DNA from: Echria macrotheca
Lineage: Eukaryota; Ascomycota; Sordariomycetes; Sordariales; Schizotheciaceae
DNA: 64,000 nt
Reading direction: 5' to 3'
Assembly (NCBI GenBank): GCA_030411725.1
Contig: MU839832.1
Coordinates: 434,001-498,000 of the forward strand
The notes beneath the pieces are model-generated. The model ran no database searches. It worked only from the letters and a program-made list of their open reading frames with translations, and was not told the DNA's origin. Positions 1 to 11,899 of this stretch are shown here, in pieces (positions within the stretch are counted from its first letter, which is position 1; each line of letters starts with the position of its first letter). The position numbers were made by a program, and so were the translations under genes.

Positions 1-1724
1 CAATCGAGAGGAGTCTCATGATTACCTAGTGTATACCGTGTCGCTGGCGTCCAACTGTCATGACGGCCCGCCCCCACGGGCCAGAGCTGGACACTCGGTC
101 CGTTGGTTCTTCGGTACCATTCGGGAGTCCGGGTCGGCACGGAGGCCAAGTCTGTACAAAGTTGACAATCACACACTTGTGTACAGTTCCCTGGGATGGG
201 TGAAATTGCAGTCTCCTTGCCCCACTGGCGACCCTGCCAGCGACACCCTGGAGCGGTGGAATCACAACGTGGGCGGCGTCGTAACCCAGCTGCAGGTGAT
301 GCCCGCCGTTGCCATTGGGAGGTGAGGGAATGATGACCGGCGTCCAGCTGTGATGGTCTTGACGACAGCAGCAAATGTTTGCAGGTCGTTGACGATCCAC
401 CCGCTGGCTGGCCGTCCACTGGCCGTCCACTGGCCGCGAACCACAGCCCTAAGAGGCCGATCGCCGGCCAGGTTTGCCGGCCGTCTTTTTGATTTGGCCA
501 AGGCCGGCGAGGCCATTCAGATGTTTGCATGCCGCCGTGGCAGCAGCCTTCCCGCCGGCCCCCAGGCTGGTGGCCCCCCAGAAGATCACGGTCAAAGCCC
601 CCGGGCGGCCTATCTCAGCGTTGTATTGCGCTTGTTTCGACCTGCAAGGGCGGAATTTCGCGCCAATCACTTCCACTGCGCCGCCGTGTTTCAGCTCGAC
701 CAACCCAACCAGGTTCCACGGCGTGCAGGGCTCTCGTCGTCGCCACCAAGGCCTCGCACCGCGACCGCCGCACGTGGAAAACAGCGAACACGAAAATCAG
801 CACAAGAGCCCTTGTGAAGACAGGGTTCCAGATTTGAGTGTGGCTGCCGTTTTGTCCGTCGGGCGGCTGTTGCTAGCGCGGAAGCAGTGGGGATCATGAT
901 TGCCTTGATCGATACTTTCAGATTTCCATGTCCTTTTGTCTCCGTCCCTCCCTCACCTCCTTTTTTTGGCCTTTGAGTCTCGCAATTTATACTAGTCATT
1001 CGCAGCGCGGCGCGCCACCGTGACGAGGCGGACCAAGTGTGGGCTCTAACTACCTACTAGTGTAGAGCGCGCCTCGACCGGTCACTCGTTAGCACGGCGC
1101 CTCTTGATGGATTTATAACATAAAAATCGGCCAGTGCCGCGAGAACGCCTGCCCCGAGCTCTCTCCGCCCACCCCGTCCTGTCGCCGGAATTGCTGGAAA
1201 AGGGCCACGACGCCTCGAGCGAGCCGAGGCCACCGTCAGCTTATCTTTTTTGGTGCGGTTTGAAGGTCAGATCCCCCTCACTGCCTCTTATCGGCGAGTT
1301 TCGACCGTCGCGGCCAGGCTCAACCGACGACGACAAAGCCGCCCGCGATGGAGCGGAGCAGCCTTGAGGAGAAGGCTGGGCGTGGCGGGAAGGCGTCGGG
1401 AGTGCGGGCTGAGTGGATGGATTGAAAACTGACACGACTTTTGGCTCGACAGACAGACAGACAGAAAGACAGAGGAAGAAGGACCCCGGCCGGGTCAAAT
1501 ACCGCGCGGAGCCCGGAGTCGTGTGGACGTTGGCTTGTGTGCTCCACCCCCTCAGCGGCGACCTGACCCTGTTCCCGGTGCTTTGCATCGATCGCTGCGG
1601 CCAGCGTCGACTGTTTTTGTTTGCCTGTCACCGCCCATTCGCCGCACCTGGCCCTCCCACCGCTCAATTGCCTCGCCGAGCATCGTCTGCCGCCGCGCAG
1701 CGCAGGATCACTGAGGTTGCCGAC
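1..1724. other. Intergenic and leader region upstream of the Zn2Cys6 regulator
   Basis: No coding region in either strand resembles a known protein, and the open frames here are short and compositionally random. Visible items are an 11-bp tandem duplication (ggccgtccact, two copies at 410-431), a short (GACA)n tract near 1448-1464, and an upstream reading frame of 25 codons at 1348-1425. The stretch probably holds the promoter and 5' leader of the regulator that starts at 1725. No ATG in the main frame precedes 1725. Confidence 0.5.
1348..1425 (+). promoter_or_regulatory. Candidate upstream ORF in the regulator's leader
   Basis: ATG at 1348 opens a 25-codon frame ending in TGA at 1423-1425, about 300 nt before the main start at 1725. 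No other ATG lies between the two. It matters only if the transcript begins upstream of 1348, which cannot be seen from sequence alone. Confidence 0.3.
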
Positions 1725-3840
1725 ATGGAGCCCTTCTCGCCTGAAGCCCCACAGTCGTCAGCCGCCTCCAGTAGCGCCTCTCCGCCCGTGTCCAGCGACA
1801 GCCCGGGGACGGCGACCTCGTCGTCGGCTGCTCTGGGCCTCTCGGCGACCAACGACGGCCGCTCCGCGACCCAACCGCCGCCGTCGGTTCCTGCAGCATG
1901 TCTCGCCTGTGTGAGTCTGCGTGATCTCCCCGTCTGCGCATGGCACCGCATGCTAACTTGGCTGAAAAAGCGAGGCAAACATCTCAAGTGCGATGGGCTC
2001 ACTCCCTGCTCGCGCTGCACCAGCTCCAACTCCGAGTGTGTCTACGTCGCCTCGCGCCGCGGCTACAAAGGCCCCCGCAGGACCACGGCCCATAACCCGC
2101 ACAAGCGGCATGCATCGTCCTCGCCGCCCTACGCCGGCCCCGTAGACAGCTGCCCGATGCTCCTCGGCCACACGCCCGTCTCCATAGCTACGCCCTCCGT
2201 CTCGGGATTTAACCCGGCCATCGTCCTGCCAGAGCAGTCTCCCGTGTCGTACACGCCTACTCCCACTCTGTCGGCCGTGCCCGTCTACCGGAACCCCTTC
2301 GCCCCGACCATCGACGGCAGCGCCATGGCTCTCGTAACCGCCTCGTCGGTCCCTACCACCCAGGCGCCCATGCCGACGTTGGCAGAGCGGTGCTTCGATG
2401 CCTTCTACCACTACTTCCATGCCGGCCACCCCTTTGTGCTCCCCAAGGAGTTCTTCTTGCGCCTGCTGAAGGAGAATGCCACGCCGAGCTTGGAAGTCGT
2501 CATGGCGGCGATGAGGTACATTGGCTCGCTGTACCTTGACTGTGGTCCCGCGAGGGCTACCTATCTAGACGAGGCTATCCGGCTCTGTTACCTTCCATCG
2601 ACGCCCAAGGACGGCTTCTTGATCCAGGCTTTATTGCTTATCATCGTTGGGCTGGATGGTGGGTGTCAGCAGGAAAAAGCCCGGGAGCTGCTTGCGGACT
2701 GCGAGCGACTCGCCATTGAGATTGATCTTAACAAGCGGGAGTTTGCCTCTCTGCACGGCCATGGGAATCCGGTGCTGGAAGAGAGCTGGCGTCGGACATG
2801 GTGGGATCTCTATGTGTGCGATGGTATGATTGCGGGCGTCCACCGAGTAACCAATTTTCTGCTGTTCGACATCCAAGCCGACGTTGGTCTGCCATGCGAG
2901 GAGCACCAGTATCTTTCAGGGGTAGGTACCGCGCGTAGCGGGTAAACTCTCGGCGGCGGCTAACAAAAAGTTGCAGCGTATTCCTCCGCCGTCATACATG
3001 GAGGACTTTGACGATCAGCTGTTTTCAGGCGAGGACCGAGAGTTCTCGTCGTTTACCTACCGCATTGCGGCAGCGAGAAATCTCGGGAGGTTCATGCGAA
3101 TGCCCAACATGATGTTTCCCGACGACGAGAATGTGGCCCGGGTCGAGGCTCTTCTCACCAACTGGAGGATACACTTGCCGGAATCAAAACGGGACGATCT
3201 GAACAAGAATTGCCAGCTGGATGAGATGATGTTCCAGGCGCACTTTATTACCCATGCGTAAGTGGTTCGGGGTCTGTACTAGGAGGTTGACATGTGCTAA
3301 CAATTAAACAGCTGCACCATCATGCTCCACCAGCCGCTCTCGCAGCTCGACTCGTCGCCTGTGCAGGCCGTCACGTCGTGCGCGCCGCACAGGCCGGTCC
3401 AGTCCGGGGACACGTTCAACGCGCATACGCGGCACACCATCATGGCGGCATGCGAGATCAGCAAGATGGTGACGCAGGCGGTGCCCATCATCAACCACAC
3501 GCACTTTTTTACGTGCGTCGTGACGCTGTCGTCGATTGTGCACCTGTCGAAGTGGGCGCTCTACTTCATCGAGGACGAGGAGGACCTGCGGCAGCAGATC
3601 CGGCTCAACATCGGCGCGCTCAACAAGCTGAGCAAGGTGTGGAAGGCGGCCAACACGGCGTGGGGGCAGGTGAAGGGCGTGGCGCAGGAAATCTACAGAG
3701 AGAAGAAGGCGCACCAGATCAGCCCGGCGTTCTGGGTCGGGTTCACGCAGGAGCAAATGATTAGCAGCATCAACGCGGACGAGGGCATCATGAGCGAGTT
3801 TAACATGTTGACGCAGCAGCAGGTTACACAAGCGCAGTGA
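1725..3840 (+). CDS. Zn(II)2Cys6 fungal transcription factor
   Basis: Predicted nuclear DNA-binding regulator of about 648 aa. Four exons are proposed: 1725-1910, 1971-2921, 2977-3257 and 3312-3840; all introns are GT-AG of 54-60 nt. Splicing the first intron joins CLAC to RGKHLKCDG and gives a perfect C-x2-C-x6-C-x5-C-x2-C-x6-C cluster near residues 58-85, followed by a basic YKGPRR-type linker. A Ser/Pro-rich N-terminus precedes it. The C-terminal half (TLAERCFDAFYHYFHAGHPF onwards, with an SWRRTWWDLYVCDG-like segment) resembles the fungal-specific transcription factor middle homology region. The start is the first ATG in frame and has a good context (gacATGG). Targets are unknown. The next gene in the same orientation is an ABCG transporter, so control of export is a plausible but unproven role. 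I do not recognise a named orthologue. Confidence 0.9.
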
Positions 3841-6433
3841 TTTTTGGGGGGGGGGGAGGTGGGGTGGTGTATATGATGGTGTGGGATTAATTGGGTTTTT
3901 TGGGGGGGAGTGGTTTTCCTTGGAAAAAGAAGTCAAGACAAGACGGGAACGAAGGGGACAAGGCAGGCAGGCAGGCGCAATTGTTCTTTTTTGGTTGTCT
4001 TTTGTTTTTGGATCGATATATATCCGTACTACTAGCTGTCCGATTTTTTTTTATAGGGCGAAATCTTTTGTAATATGGATATCTTTGGGATGGATGGTTG
4101 GCAGGCAGGCAATGGGAGTTGGACAGGGAAAGAAAGAATCACTCACTTACTCACTCGGTGATGGATTTGGGATTTAGTGTGTGTGTGTGTTTATGTGTTT
4201 GTAACAAGTACGTATAAGTATGTCGAGTGGGACTGATAAAAGTGATGAAGTACATTATCTACGACATGGGAAAGGAAACTCCGAGGCCGAGGAGTTTGCT
4301 GTGTTACTTTTGGGGGGTTTGGAGGGGTGGGGATGTGGTGGGAGGATGGGATGGGATTCACGGGATGGGCTATCTTCTACGGGTACGTAGCTGGAGGCTT
4401 TGATAGGGTAGTAAAAGGGATGCGGTTAATTTACCGCTGAGTCGGGACGTGCAGACGAGGTCGGCGAACTCGGTGTTTTTTTTATGTCTTCGCTATCCAG
4501 TGTAGAGTATCTAAAACCCGAACCCAGCGGCTGGCGGGAAAGGCGCCGGATGATCGACTGGCGGCGTTCTTCGTCAACAAGAAAAAGAAAAGAAAAAAGG
4601 AAACGGAGAAACAAGGCTGCTGTGATGATCTGCCGCGCAGCGGTCGCCGGCCGGTCGGGGATTGAAGGCGCGGCGGGCGGGCGGGGGTAAGCGTTCGGGG
4701 TTTACTCCGGCGAGTACACTACGTGACTACATAAAAATCACCATGTCTCTCTTACGGGGAGGTATGTGTATGCACCAGGATACCGATATGCCTTTTGGGA
4801 TGGGATGGGATGGGATGGGAATGAGAAATAGGAAGGGATTTGCATTTCGGGGCGAGCTGATGTATCCTATTCTGGAGGAGAACAGTTGTTGCATGCATCC
4901 CAGTTTCGGCGTTGGCGATGGTCGCCGATTGGTGTTTTCTCCCTCCCTCCCTCCCTCTTGCGGCTTTGCATTCTGTAGTGTAGAAGGAGGTGTTTTGGTA
5001 CGCTAGTGTGTGAAGATGGAGGAAGATACTAGGGAGGAAGGTCCCTTTGTGTGTGCATTGGAAGGAGAAGAAGGTTGCATTGCGTCTGATGGTGTCTGGC
5101 GTCCGCGTGGCTTGGGTCGTACTATCTCTCTCTCTCTGTGTCAGCGTCAGTCTGCGATATGGGATTTGAGGCGATTGTGTGAGGTAACATGGTAGTGTAG
5201 GTCGCCGATGCAGGCAGGGGTTTGGAGAGCATCCCTCGGGGTTTTGTCGCCTGTCTAGAAATTGTGCAGGTATTTTTGCGATGAAGGTTCAGTCTTATTT
5301 GCGGTCTAGAGTATGCTGTAGATAGAGGTAGGCAAGAATACGTTCGTACAATAATTTGTAGTCGGCATCTTGTGAGTGTATACACAGCATCTCCATTTAC
5401 GACGTCGTCTCCTGATGTTGTTGTACAACACGAGAGTCTCTCTGCACCCGCACTGTCCCCGCGGCGTGGCGCCTAGATTCTTTTCTAGATCTCAGGGGAC
5501 CAGCGGCCCCAGCCAGGCACGGGAGCAGCCCTTTCGGTTTGATCCGCGACGGGGTGGTGTCTGTGCTACACTAACTACCTAGGATCGTGCCTGGAACATT
5601 TCTCTGTCTCTCCATCTTCTCAGCATCATCAAGAAACAGCAAACCCAAAACATAATGCTGCGTACCTACAAAACTTCATGATCCGCAGAAAAAAAGATGG
5701 CGGTGTTCATCCAATTCGGCGACCACCTAGATTCGCCCGATGCAGCAGCAGCAGCGACCAAAAGGGCCGGCAAGACGGCAGACGCCCCCCCTCCCCCAAT
5801 CGGCGACGTCGACTTCTTTTAGGGTTCTCACCGGACGGGAATCCCTGATTGCGCCGGCCACCCGATTGGTCGGTTGTCTCTCTTTCCCGGCGATATGGGC
5901 AGTGGACGGCGGCCAGACCGGCATGATCCGTTCCTTCCTCATGAGGCTGATGTTTCTGTGTGGTCAACCCACTTCCCCGCGCGTTCATCTTTTTGTCTTG
6001 GTCTTCAGCATTATGTGGACCCCGATGACTTTTGTCGGGCCCTCTTGTTCGGAGTTCCCATTCGAACACCGAATCGACAGGCAGGTCAGATGTCGATTGG
6101 CGTGGATCAAACCTGTGGCTGCCGTGCTGGGAGCTGAAGGACAGGGGAAGAGACAAGACCAAAGCCCGAGCAGAAACAGGCCATGCTACGTAGCCTACTC
6201 CCCAAAGTATCGTCCCCGGGATTTGTTGCTGCGCGTCTCGCCTTGTCGCCGAGGTGCAGACACGACACGGCAGACGGCCGGCCAGCCGACCGGCTCTATG
6301 AACGAGCTAGCTATATAGGCCTAGGTCCTATTCCCTCTAGCGTGGCTTTCCCATAATGTCTGTGTGGCAGCATACAAAGTAGTATCCCTTCCCGTTTTTC
6401 TTTTCTCTGGTTCACCAAGAGCCGATCCACAAA
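3841..6433. other. 2.6-kb intergenic region with simple-sequence tracts
   Basis: No supported gene. The first part is the likely 3' UTR of the regulator and carries an 11-G run with further G-runs (3846-3910), a possible G-quadruplex former. There are five TGGGA units at 4796-4820, a (CTCC)n tract near 4939-4957 and a short (TC)n tract near 5127. The right end, 5700-6433, is the likely promoter and leader of the ABC transporter and contains CGG-rich sequence at 6276-6294. Open frames such as 5740-6318 show no protein-like character. Confidence 0.5.
4796..4820. repeat. (TGGGA)5 microsatellite
   Basis: Five uninterrupted pentanucleotide units directly visible in intergenic DNA. Confidence 0.9.
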
Positions 6434-8472
6434 ATGGCCGTCGAGAGCACTCCCTCCGGAAGCGTAAAGGAAACCTACGACAAGGGCAACCTCGACGTCG
6501 AGCAACATGCCGTCGCCGAGGCCCACCTCAAGAACACCACCATCCGGAACCTGACCTGGAAGGGCGTTACCGTCACAGTCAAGGACCGCGAGACGAAGCT
6601 GCCCAAGGCCATTGTCGAGAATGTCGAGGGTATTGTGGAAGCCGGTACTTAACTCTTCTATATCCTCCACCCCTTGATCTCCTATACTGATATTCTCTAG
6701 GTGAGATGTGCGCCCTCATGGGCCCCTCAGGCTGCGGCAAGACCACGCTCCTAAACGTGCTCGCGTCCCGACCGACGGGCGCGCAAAAGGTCGAAGGCGC
6801 CGTCCTCGTCAACGGCAGCAAGCCGTCGCGCGACACGTTCCGCGAGATGAGCCGGTTCGTCGAGCAGGAGGACGCGCTGATCGGCGCGCTCACGGTCCGC
6901 GAGACGCTCAACTTCGCCTCGCGCCTGGCGAGCACGTCGTCCCTGCCCAAGCGGGAGCGCATCGCGCGCATCGACGGCCTGCTCGACTCGTTCGGGCTCG
7001 TCTCGCAGGCCGAGACGCTCATCGGCACGCCCATCCGCAAGGGCATCAGCGGCGGGCAGAAGCGGCGCGTCGGCGTCGCGAGCCAGCTCATCACCAGCCC
7101 CAAGATCTTGTTCCTCGACGAGCCGACCAGCGGGCTGGACTCGGTCGCCAGCTGGGAGGTCATGAGCTACCTCAAGGGCGTGGCGAAGCGGAACAACCTG
7201 ATCGTTATCGCGTCGATCCACCAGCCCAGCACGGCCGTGTTTAACCTCTTCGACAAGCTGCTGCTGCTCTCGGCCGGGCAGCCGCACTACTTTGGGTCCG
7301 TGTCGGACGTGTCGGCGCACTACGAGTCGGTCGGTCACGAGGTGCCGCTGCACGTCAACCCGGCCGAGTACCTGTTGGAGCTGGTCAACATCGACTTCTC
7401 GCCGAACCGCGAGAGCGCCGCGTCGAACCTCGAGGAGCAGCAGCGCGCGTGGGCTGCGTCCCCGCGGGCCGCCGAGGTGTCGAGGGCCATCGCGCAGATC
7501 GAGAGCAGCAGCGGGGGCAGCGAGGTGGTCCTCGAGACGGCGGAGAAAAAACCGAGCGCGCCGAGCCTGGTGGTGACGCTCCTCCACCGCAGCTTCGTCA
7601 AGAGCTACCGCGACGTCGTGGCCTACGGCATCCGCTTCGCCATGTACACCGGGCTCGCCATCATGATGGGCACCGTCTGGCTGCGCCTCGACGCGGCGCA
7701 GGAGTCCATCATCCCGCTGACGAACGCCATCTTTTACGGCTCGGCCTTCATGTCCTTCATGGCCGTCGCCTACTGTCCGGCCTATCTGGAGGACTACCTG
7801 CAGTTCGTCAAGGAGAAGCACAACGGGCTGTACGGCGCGACGGAGCTGATTGTCTCAAATTTCCTGATCGGCATCCCGTACCTCTTCCTGATCTCGCTCA
7901 TCTTCTCGGCCATCTCGTACTGGCTGTCCAACTTCCAGCCGACGGCCTCTGCGTTTTTCACCTGGGTCTTCTGGCTCTTCCTCGATCTGCTGGCGGCCGA
8001 GGGGCTGGTGGTCTTCATGACGTCGCTGTTCCCGTCGTTCGTCATCAGCCTCGCGCTCGTGGCGTTTGCGAACGGTCTCTGGATGAGCGTGGACGGGTTC
8101 ATGGTGCAGCCGACCATCCTGAATGTGTTTTACAAATACGTCTTTCACTTCTGGGACTACCAGAAGTACGTGTTTGAGAACATGATGGTCAACGAGTTCA
8201 GCGAGCGCGTGTATACTTGTGGCAAGGGGCCCGATGGGGGGTGTCAATGTGAGTTCTCCGTCGTTTTCGTTCTAGTCGGATGATGATGCTGACAATGTGT
8301 AATAGGCATGTGGCAGACCGACCTCGCCGACCAGTGCCTGATTCGCGGCCAGGGCGTGCTCGATCAGTATGGGTACAAGCCGGGGTATATGGGCAAGGAC
8401 GTGGGCATCATGATGGGCATTATTGTCGGCTATCGGATTGCGGCCTGGATTGTGCTCAAGCTGAAGCGATGA
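6434..8472 (+). CDS. Half-size ABCG-family (white/WBC-type) ABC transporter
   Basis: Membrane ATP-driven exporter of about 641 aa with the ABCG order: nucleotide-binding domain first, six-helix membrane domain second. Exons are 6434-6644, 6701-8248 and 8306-8472. Seen in the protein: Walker A GPSGCGKTT near residues 79-87, signature ISGGQKRR near 186-193, Walker B ILFLDEPTSGLDS near 206-218, and the switch His in IASIHQPS near 245. Hydrophobic segments run from about residue 330 to the end, with a Cys-containing loop (TCGKGPDGGCQC) before the last helix, as is usual in ABCG extracellular loops. Being a half transporter, it should act as a dimer. Substrate is unknown; fungal relatives move lipids, sterols or drugs. 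The Zn2Cys6 regulator gene lies 2.6 kb upstream in the same orientation. Confidence 0.95.
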
Positions 8473-8830
8473 TCTCCAGAAAAAGTTATGATGGCGGGTT
8501 ATGAATGTTGTAATGGGAGCAATGATACCACGTTTTTCCTTTTGGTATAAAGGCGCTCGCTGGGTTATCTACAGACCGAAGACTGTTTATAAGAAAAGAG
8601 GGACGAAGTTGATGACTGGAAATTTTATCAATGATCAAGTATATACCGAGTATCCAACCACCGCCAGGTATCATTTCCATCATGCATGCCCTTTCCCTAA
8701 TAAGTGGTACACATCCAAAACCCAAGCCAGCTTCTGTAACAGTATATCTACCATATATTACCATATATATGCATGAAGATCCCACCAGATAACGCCCAAA
8801 ACTCCTGTTCCCCCCCATCCTCTCAATAAA
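8473..8830. other. Convergent 3' intergenic region
   Basis: AT-richer spacer between the tail-to-tail ABC transporter and apple-like protein genes. It contains AATAAA-like sequence near 8825 and should hold both polyadenylation regions. I see no gene. Confidence 0.5.
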
Positions 8831-9936
8831 TTATACAAAAAAAGTCATATCCCTCCTCCTCACAGCCGGCGGCAACCCCGCCCCAGTGACATTATCCAGC
8901 GCAGCGAAATACCAAATCGGCGAGTCCTGCGGCGTGGCCAGATAGCTCTTGAGCCAGCACACGTTCTTGCCCAGGTACGACCCCCACCCGGCGCCGACGC
9001 AGGCCGGCTCGCCCGCGCACGTGTCGATGCACTCGGCCATGGTGTCGGTCGGCTGGTTGTAGAGGTCGAGCGTTCCCGCGCCCGAGTTGTAGTCGCGCCC
9101 GCAGAGGAGCGTGTAATGACGAGAAGCGTTGACGGGCGATGTGTACAGCGTCAGGTTGTTGGCGGGGCAGGCGATTGGTTTTGTCGAGGACGTGTTGGCT
9201 TGGGCTGTTGGGAGGGGGAAGGGGCGGGGTGTGGAGGAGGGGGATGAAGACGAGCTGTTGGTTTGTTCCTTTTGTCAGTAAACTTTATTTTCACGACTTG
9301 TGTTTTTTTTTCCTCTTCACTCTCTGCAAGTTTGGGGGCAAGTCCAAAAAAAAGAAGAGACCAAAAAAAAAAAACATACCCGTCATGCTTGCCCAGAGCT
9401 ATCCCAACACCAACACCCACCGCGATTGCCACCACGACCAGAAACGTCGCCAGCGCTACCGTGATGAAGAATGCATTCCGCTTCATGCCCAGTATTCGTC
9501 GCCCGTCGCCAGCTCCTGCCCCGCCCGCCAGGGGACTCGGCTCCTTGTGCTCATCGCCCCCGCCCGGTAGCAATGGTGATCCCCCGTACGGACTCGGTAT
9601 CGCGTTCGCGCCGTGGTAGTCGTGGTGCTTTTCCTGGTGGTATGCCACCCCTGGAGGGTACTGGTACCCGCCGTAGGGGTAGTCTTTGTTTGCTACTACT
9701 TCCAGCGACGACGGCGCGAGGACGTGCAGGTCGGACGAGGGGACGTGGCGCACTTCGAGGCCCGACGGCGAGAGGACCTCGAGGTCGGGCGTGGGCAGGA
9801 CCTGCAGGCCTGGTTGGGCGGAATGTTCTTGGTAGTGTGGGCTTGGCGATGCCATTTTTCTATCCGACAGCTCGATGCCTCCTTGTTGTTGGGGGTCGTC
9901 ATTTTGGTGGTGTTGGTGTTTTGGCGTCTGGTCCAT
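8831..9936 (-). CDS. Single-pass membrane protein with C-terminal apple/PAN-like domain
   Basis: Predicted 326-aa protein from two exons (9936-9380 and 9254-8831). The intron 9379-9255 has a GTATGT donor and an ACTGAC branch before CAG. The N-terminal 150 residues are polar, rich in His, Gln, Pro and Gly, with short degenerate repeats of the form (D/G/S)L(E/Q/H)V. A hydrophobic segment at about residues 155-182 (VALATFLVVVAIAVGVGVG) is the only membrane helix. A Ser/Thr/Pro-rich stalk and a Cys-rich ectodomain follow (YTLLCGRDYNSGAGTLDLYN, then MAECIDTCAGEPACVGAGW and NVCWLK), the pattern of fungal apple/PAN-like domains that bind protein or carbohydrate. No catalytic motif is seen. Function is unknown; a surface recognition or wall-sensing role is only an inference. 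Confidence 0.8.
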
Positions 9937-11717
9937 CTTGTTTTTTTTTTCCGTCTCTCTCCCTCTCTCTGTTCGTTCAAGTGCCTTTGCTCCGTATACT
10001 CAGTCGTCGTTCGGTAGGGAAGGGCCGTTGCGTTTTAGTTACTAATCTAGCATCCGGGACGTCTTCTAGGGGTCATGATCGAGAATAAAGGGGTAACGAT
10101 TGTGTTGAGGAGAAAGGAAAAAGAACGAAAAGCCAAAATCTGACAACACTGATGATCCGAGACGGGGGACGGACGGAACACTCGCATCATGTCCCCTCTT
10201 CAGGCCGATTGAAACAAAATGCGACCCGGAATCTCATCATTCAGGGCGCGCGCGCGCCTGCGTTAAAGGAGCGTGGGTAGGTGGTAACTAGCCCTACCGA
10301 GGATTCCAGCCGTTAGGCGAGCGATCCCCATGCCCTGAATGGCCCCAGCTACGGGGGTGTATTCCGTACCCCCCCGTAATATTAATGGTCATGGGAATCC
10401 AATCCTCCGCCGTCCCTTCGGCTGGAGGAACGGGGAACACAACAGCGCATGGCAGCATGACATTCGTGACATTGAAAGCGCGGCACAAGCCATCAAGTGC
10501 CGGTCTGACTCAGGCTTAGGTTCTGCTGTGGTGAGCTGTCGTCCAATCCGTAGCGAACGCGCCAGGGAGTCTGGTGGGTATCGCCGGGGTGAAAACGTCG
10601 ATCGCGGCCTTCCCCATTGCCCAGAGTGGGAAGCTGAAAGCTTGTCGTGACCGTCAGCCTCGACTGGTATTGTACTCCTGTGCGACGCAATAAAGTTGTA
10701 GAACAGAAGGCTTGAACAATCAGCAGACAGTTTCGTCGTCTCTTCGGTGAAATTTTTACGGTTTAGAAAAGATCCATCGCTGGTGCCGGTTGTGGGAAAT
10801 TGCACAGAAAACAGAGACACTCTGCCTTGAGAATATCTCCATGTCTTGGTGGAGAAGCTTGCCTCTCTCCCTCAATGCATAGGCCAGAAAACACCATACT
10901 GAAGATGCATGCAGTCCATTCCTCTACAAAGCGATATTCTCGCCATCTCCCTTCTCGAACATCATCTTCATGGAAAGAGGCAACCGATCCAACTACCTAC
11001 CTAAACATGAAAGAGGGAACCTTGAGGTAACCGCCACCAAAAGTCCCCTACATACAGACCCGAGTACGTAGATAGAAACCCAATTAATATCCGGACAGCA
11101 CACCTGGGTACCCGTCACGACAAATAGAAGGACATGATTGGTCAACCATCCTCTCTCAGCTCGCTTTTGCCTTCATCGCTGGCGCTTCCTCGCTTTTGTG
11201 CTGACATCAGATAGGTACATCAGATCTCACCTCTCGCCTCTCCTCTCACTACCTCCTTAGGAACAAAACCTGATTTACAAGTATACTTGTACAATACAAC
11301 TGCCGGACGACAAAAAGTCTCTGTCTATTTTCTTCAAAGTGCGTACTGAGGATTAGATAGTAGGCACTCACTCGTGTGCTATATAACCACTAAGTAAGGG
11401 GTAGAAGTGTTAGGGGCAAAAGCCCCGTAGGTAGGTAGTCTACCAGGTGTAGAGAACCCCGTCGGGACGCGTACTATGACCACAGTGCATCCCAACAGCC
11501 CAGGAAGTTCACATGAACAACAATCAAGACATATATATTACCAGAACCTCTTCACGAGTCACTCAAACCTAGGTACGAGTGACACTGTGAAGCCCCTCGC
11601 TACACCATCCGACCGTGCAGGTTATCCGTAACAAGAAGCCTTCGGCTCTTTCGGCTTAAGACAAATGGTATTTTCTTCAATTAAACCGTAGAGAGAACTG
11701 ACGGGGGACTGGACTGT

Positions 11718-11753
11718 GCGGAGGAGGCAGGATATTCTCCTTCGCGGATAAGC
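11718..11753 (+). repeat. Degenerate direct repeat, copy 1
   Basis: GC(G/A)GAGGAGG followed by a diverged core and GCGGATAAGC. A related copy in the same orientation lies at 11869-11899. The two differ by several substitutions and a short deletion. Confidence 0.5.
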
Positions 11754-11868
11754 CATCGTCGAGAGTCGTACCTACCTACCTTAGGTGCTCGGGATACCTA
11801 GAACTAGCAGATAATAGCGAACTTGGTTTGAAATACTACCCAAGTAGAGGTGGCGAACAAGTATTTGC

Positions 11869-11899
11869 GCAGAGGAGGTAGACTATTCTGCGGATAAGC
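11869..11899 (+). repeat. Degenerate direct repeat, copy 2
   Basis: Second copy of the repeat described at 11718-11753, about 150 bp downstream, sharing GAGGAGG and TGCGGATAAGC-like ends. Confidence 0.5.

Noticed and set aside
5740..6318. 192-codon plus-strand open frame upstream of the ABC transporter
   Set aside because: No domain-like segments, random composition, overlaps the likely promoter, and no plausible splice partners.
6751..7821. Long minus-strand frame (356 codons) opposite the ABC transporter
   Set aside because: It is the antisense shadow of a GC-rich coding exon and is full of Arg/His/Leu typical of reverse-complement codons.
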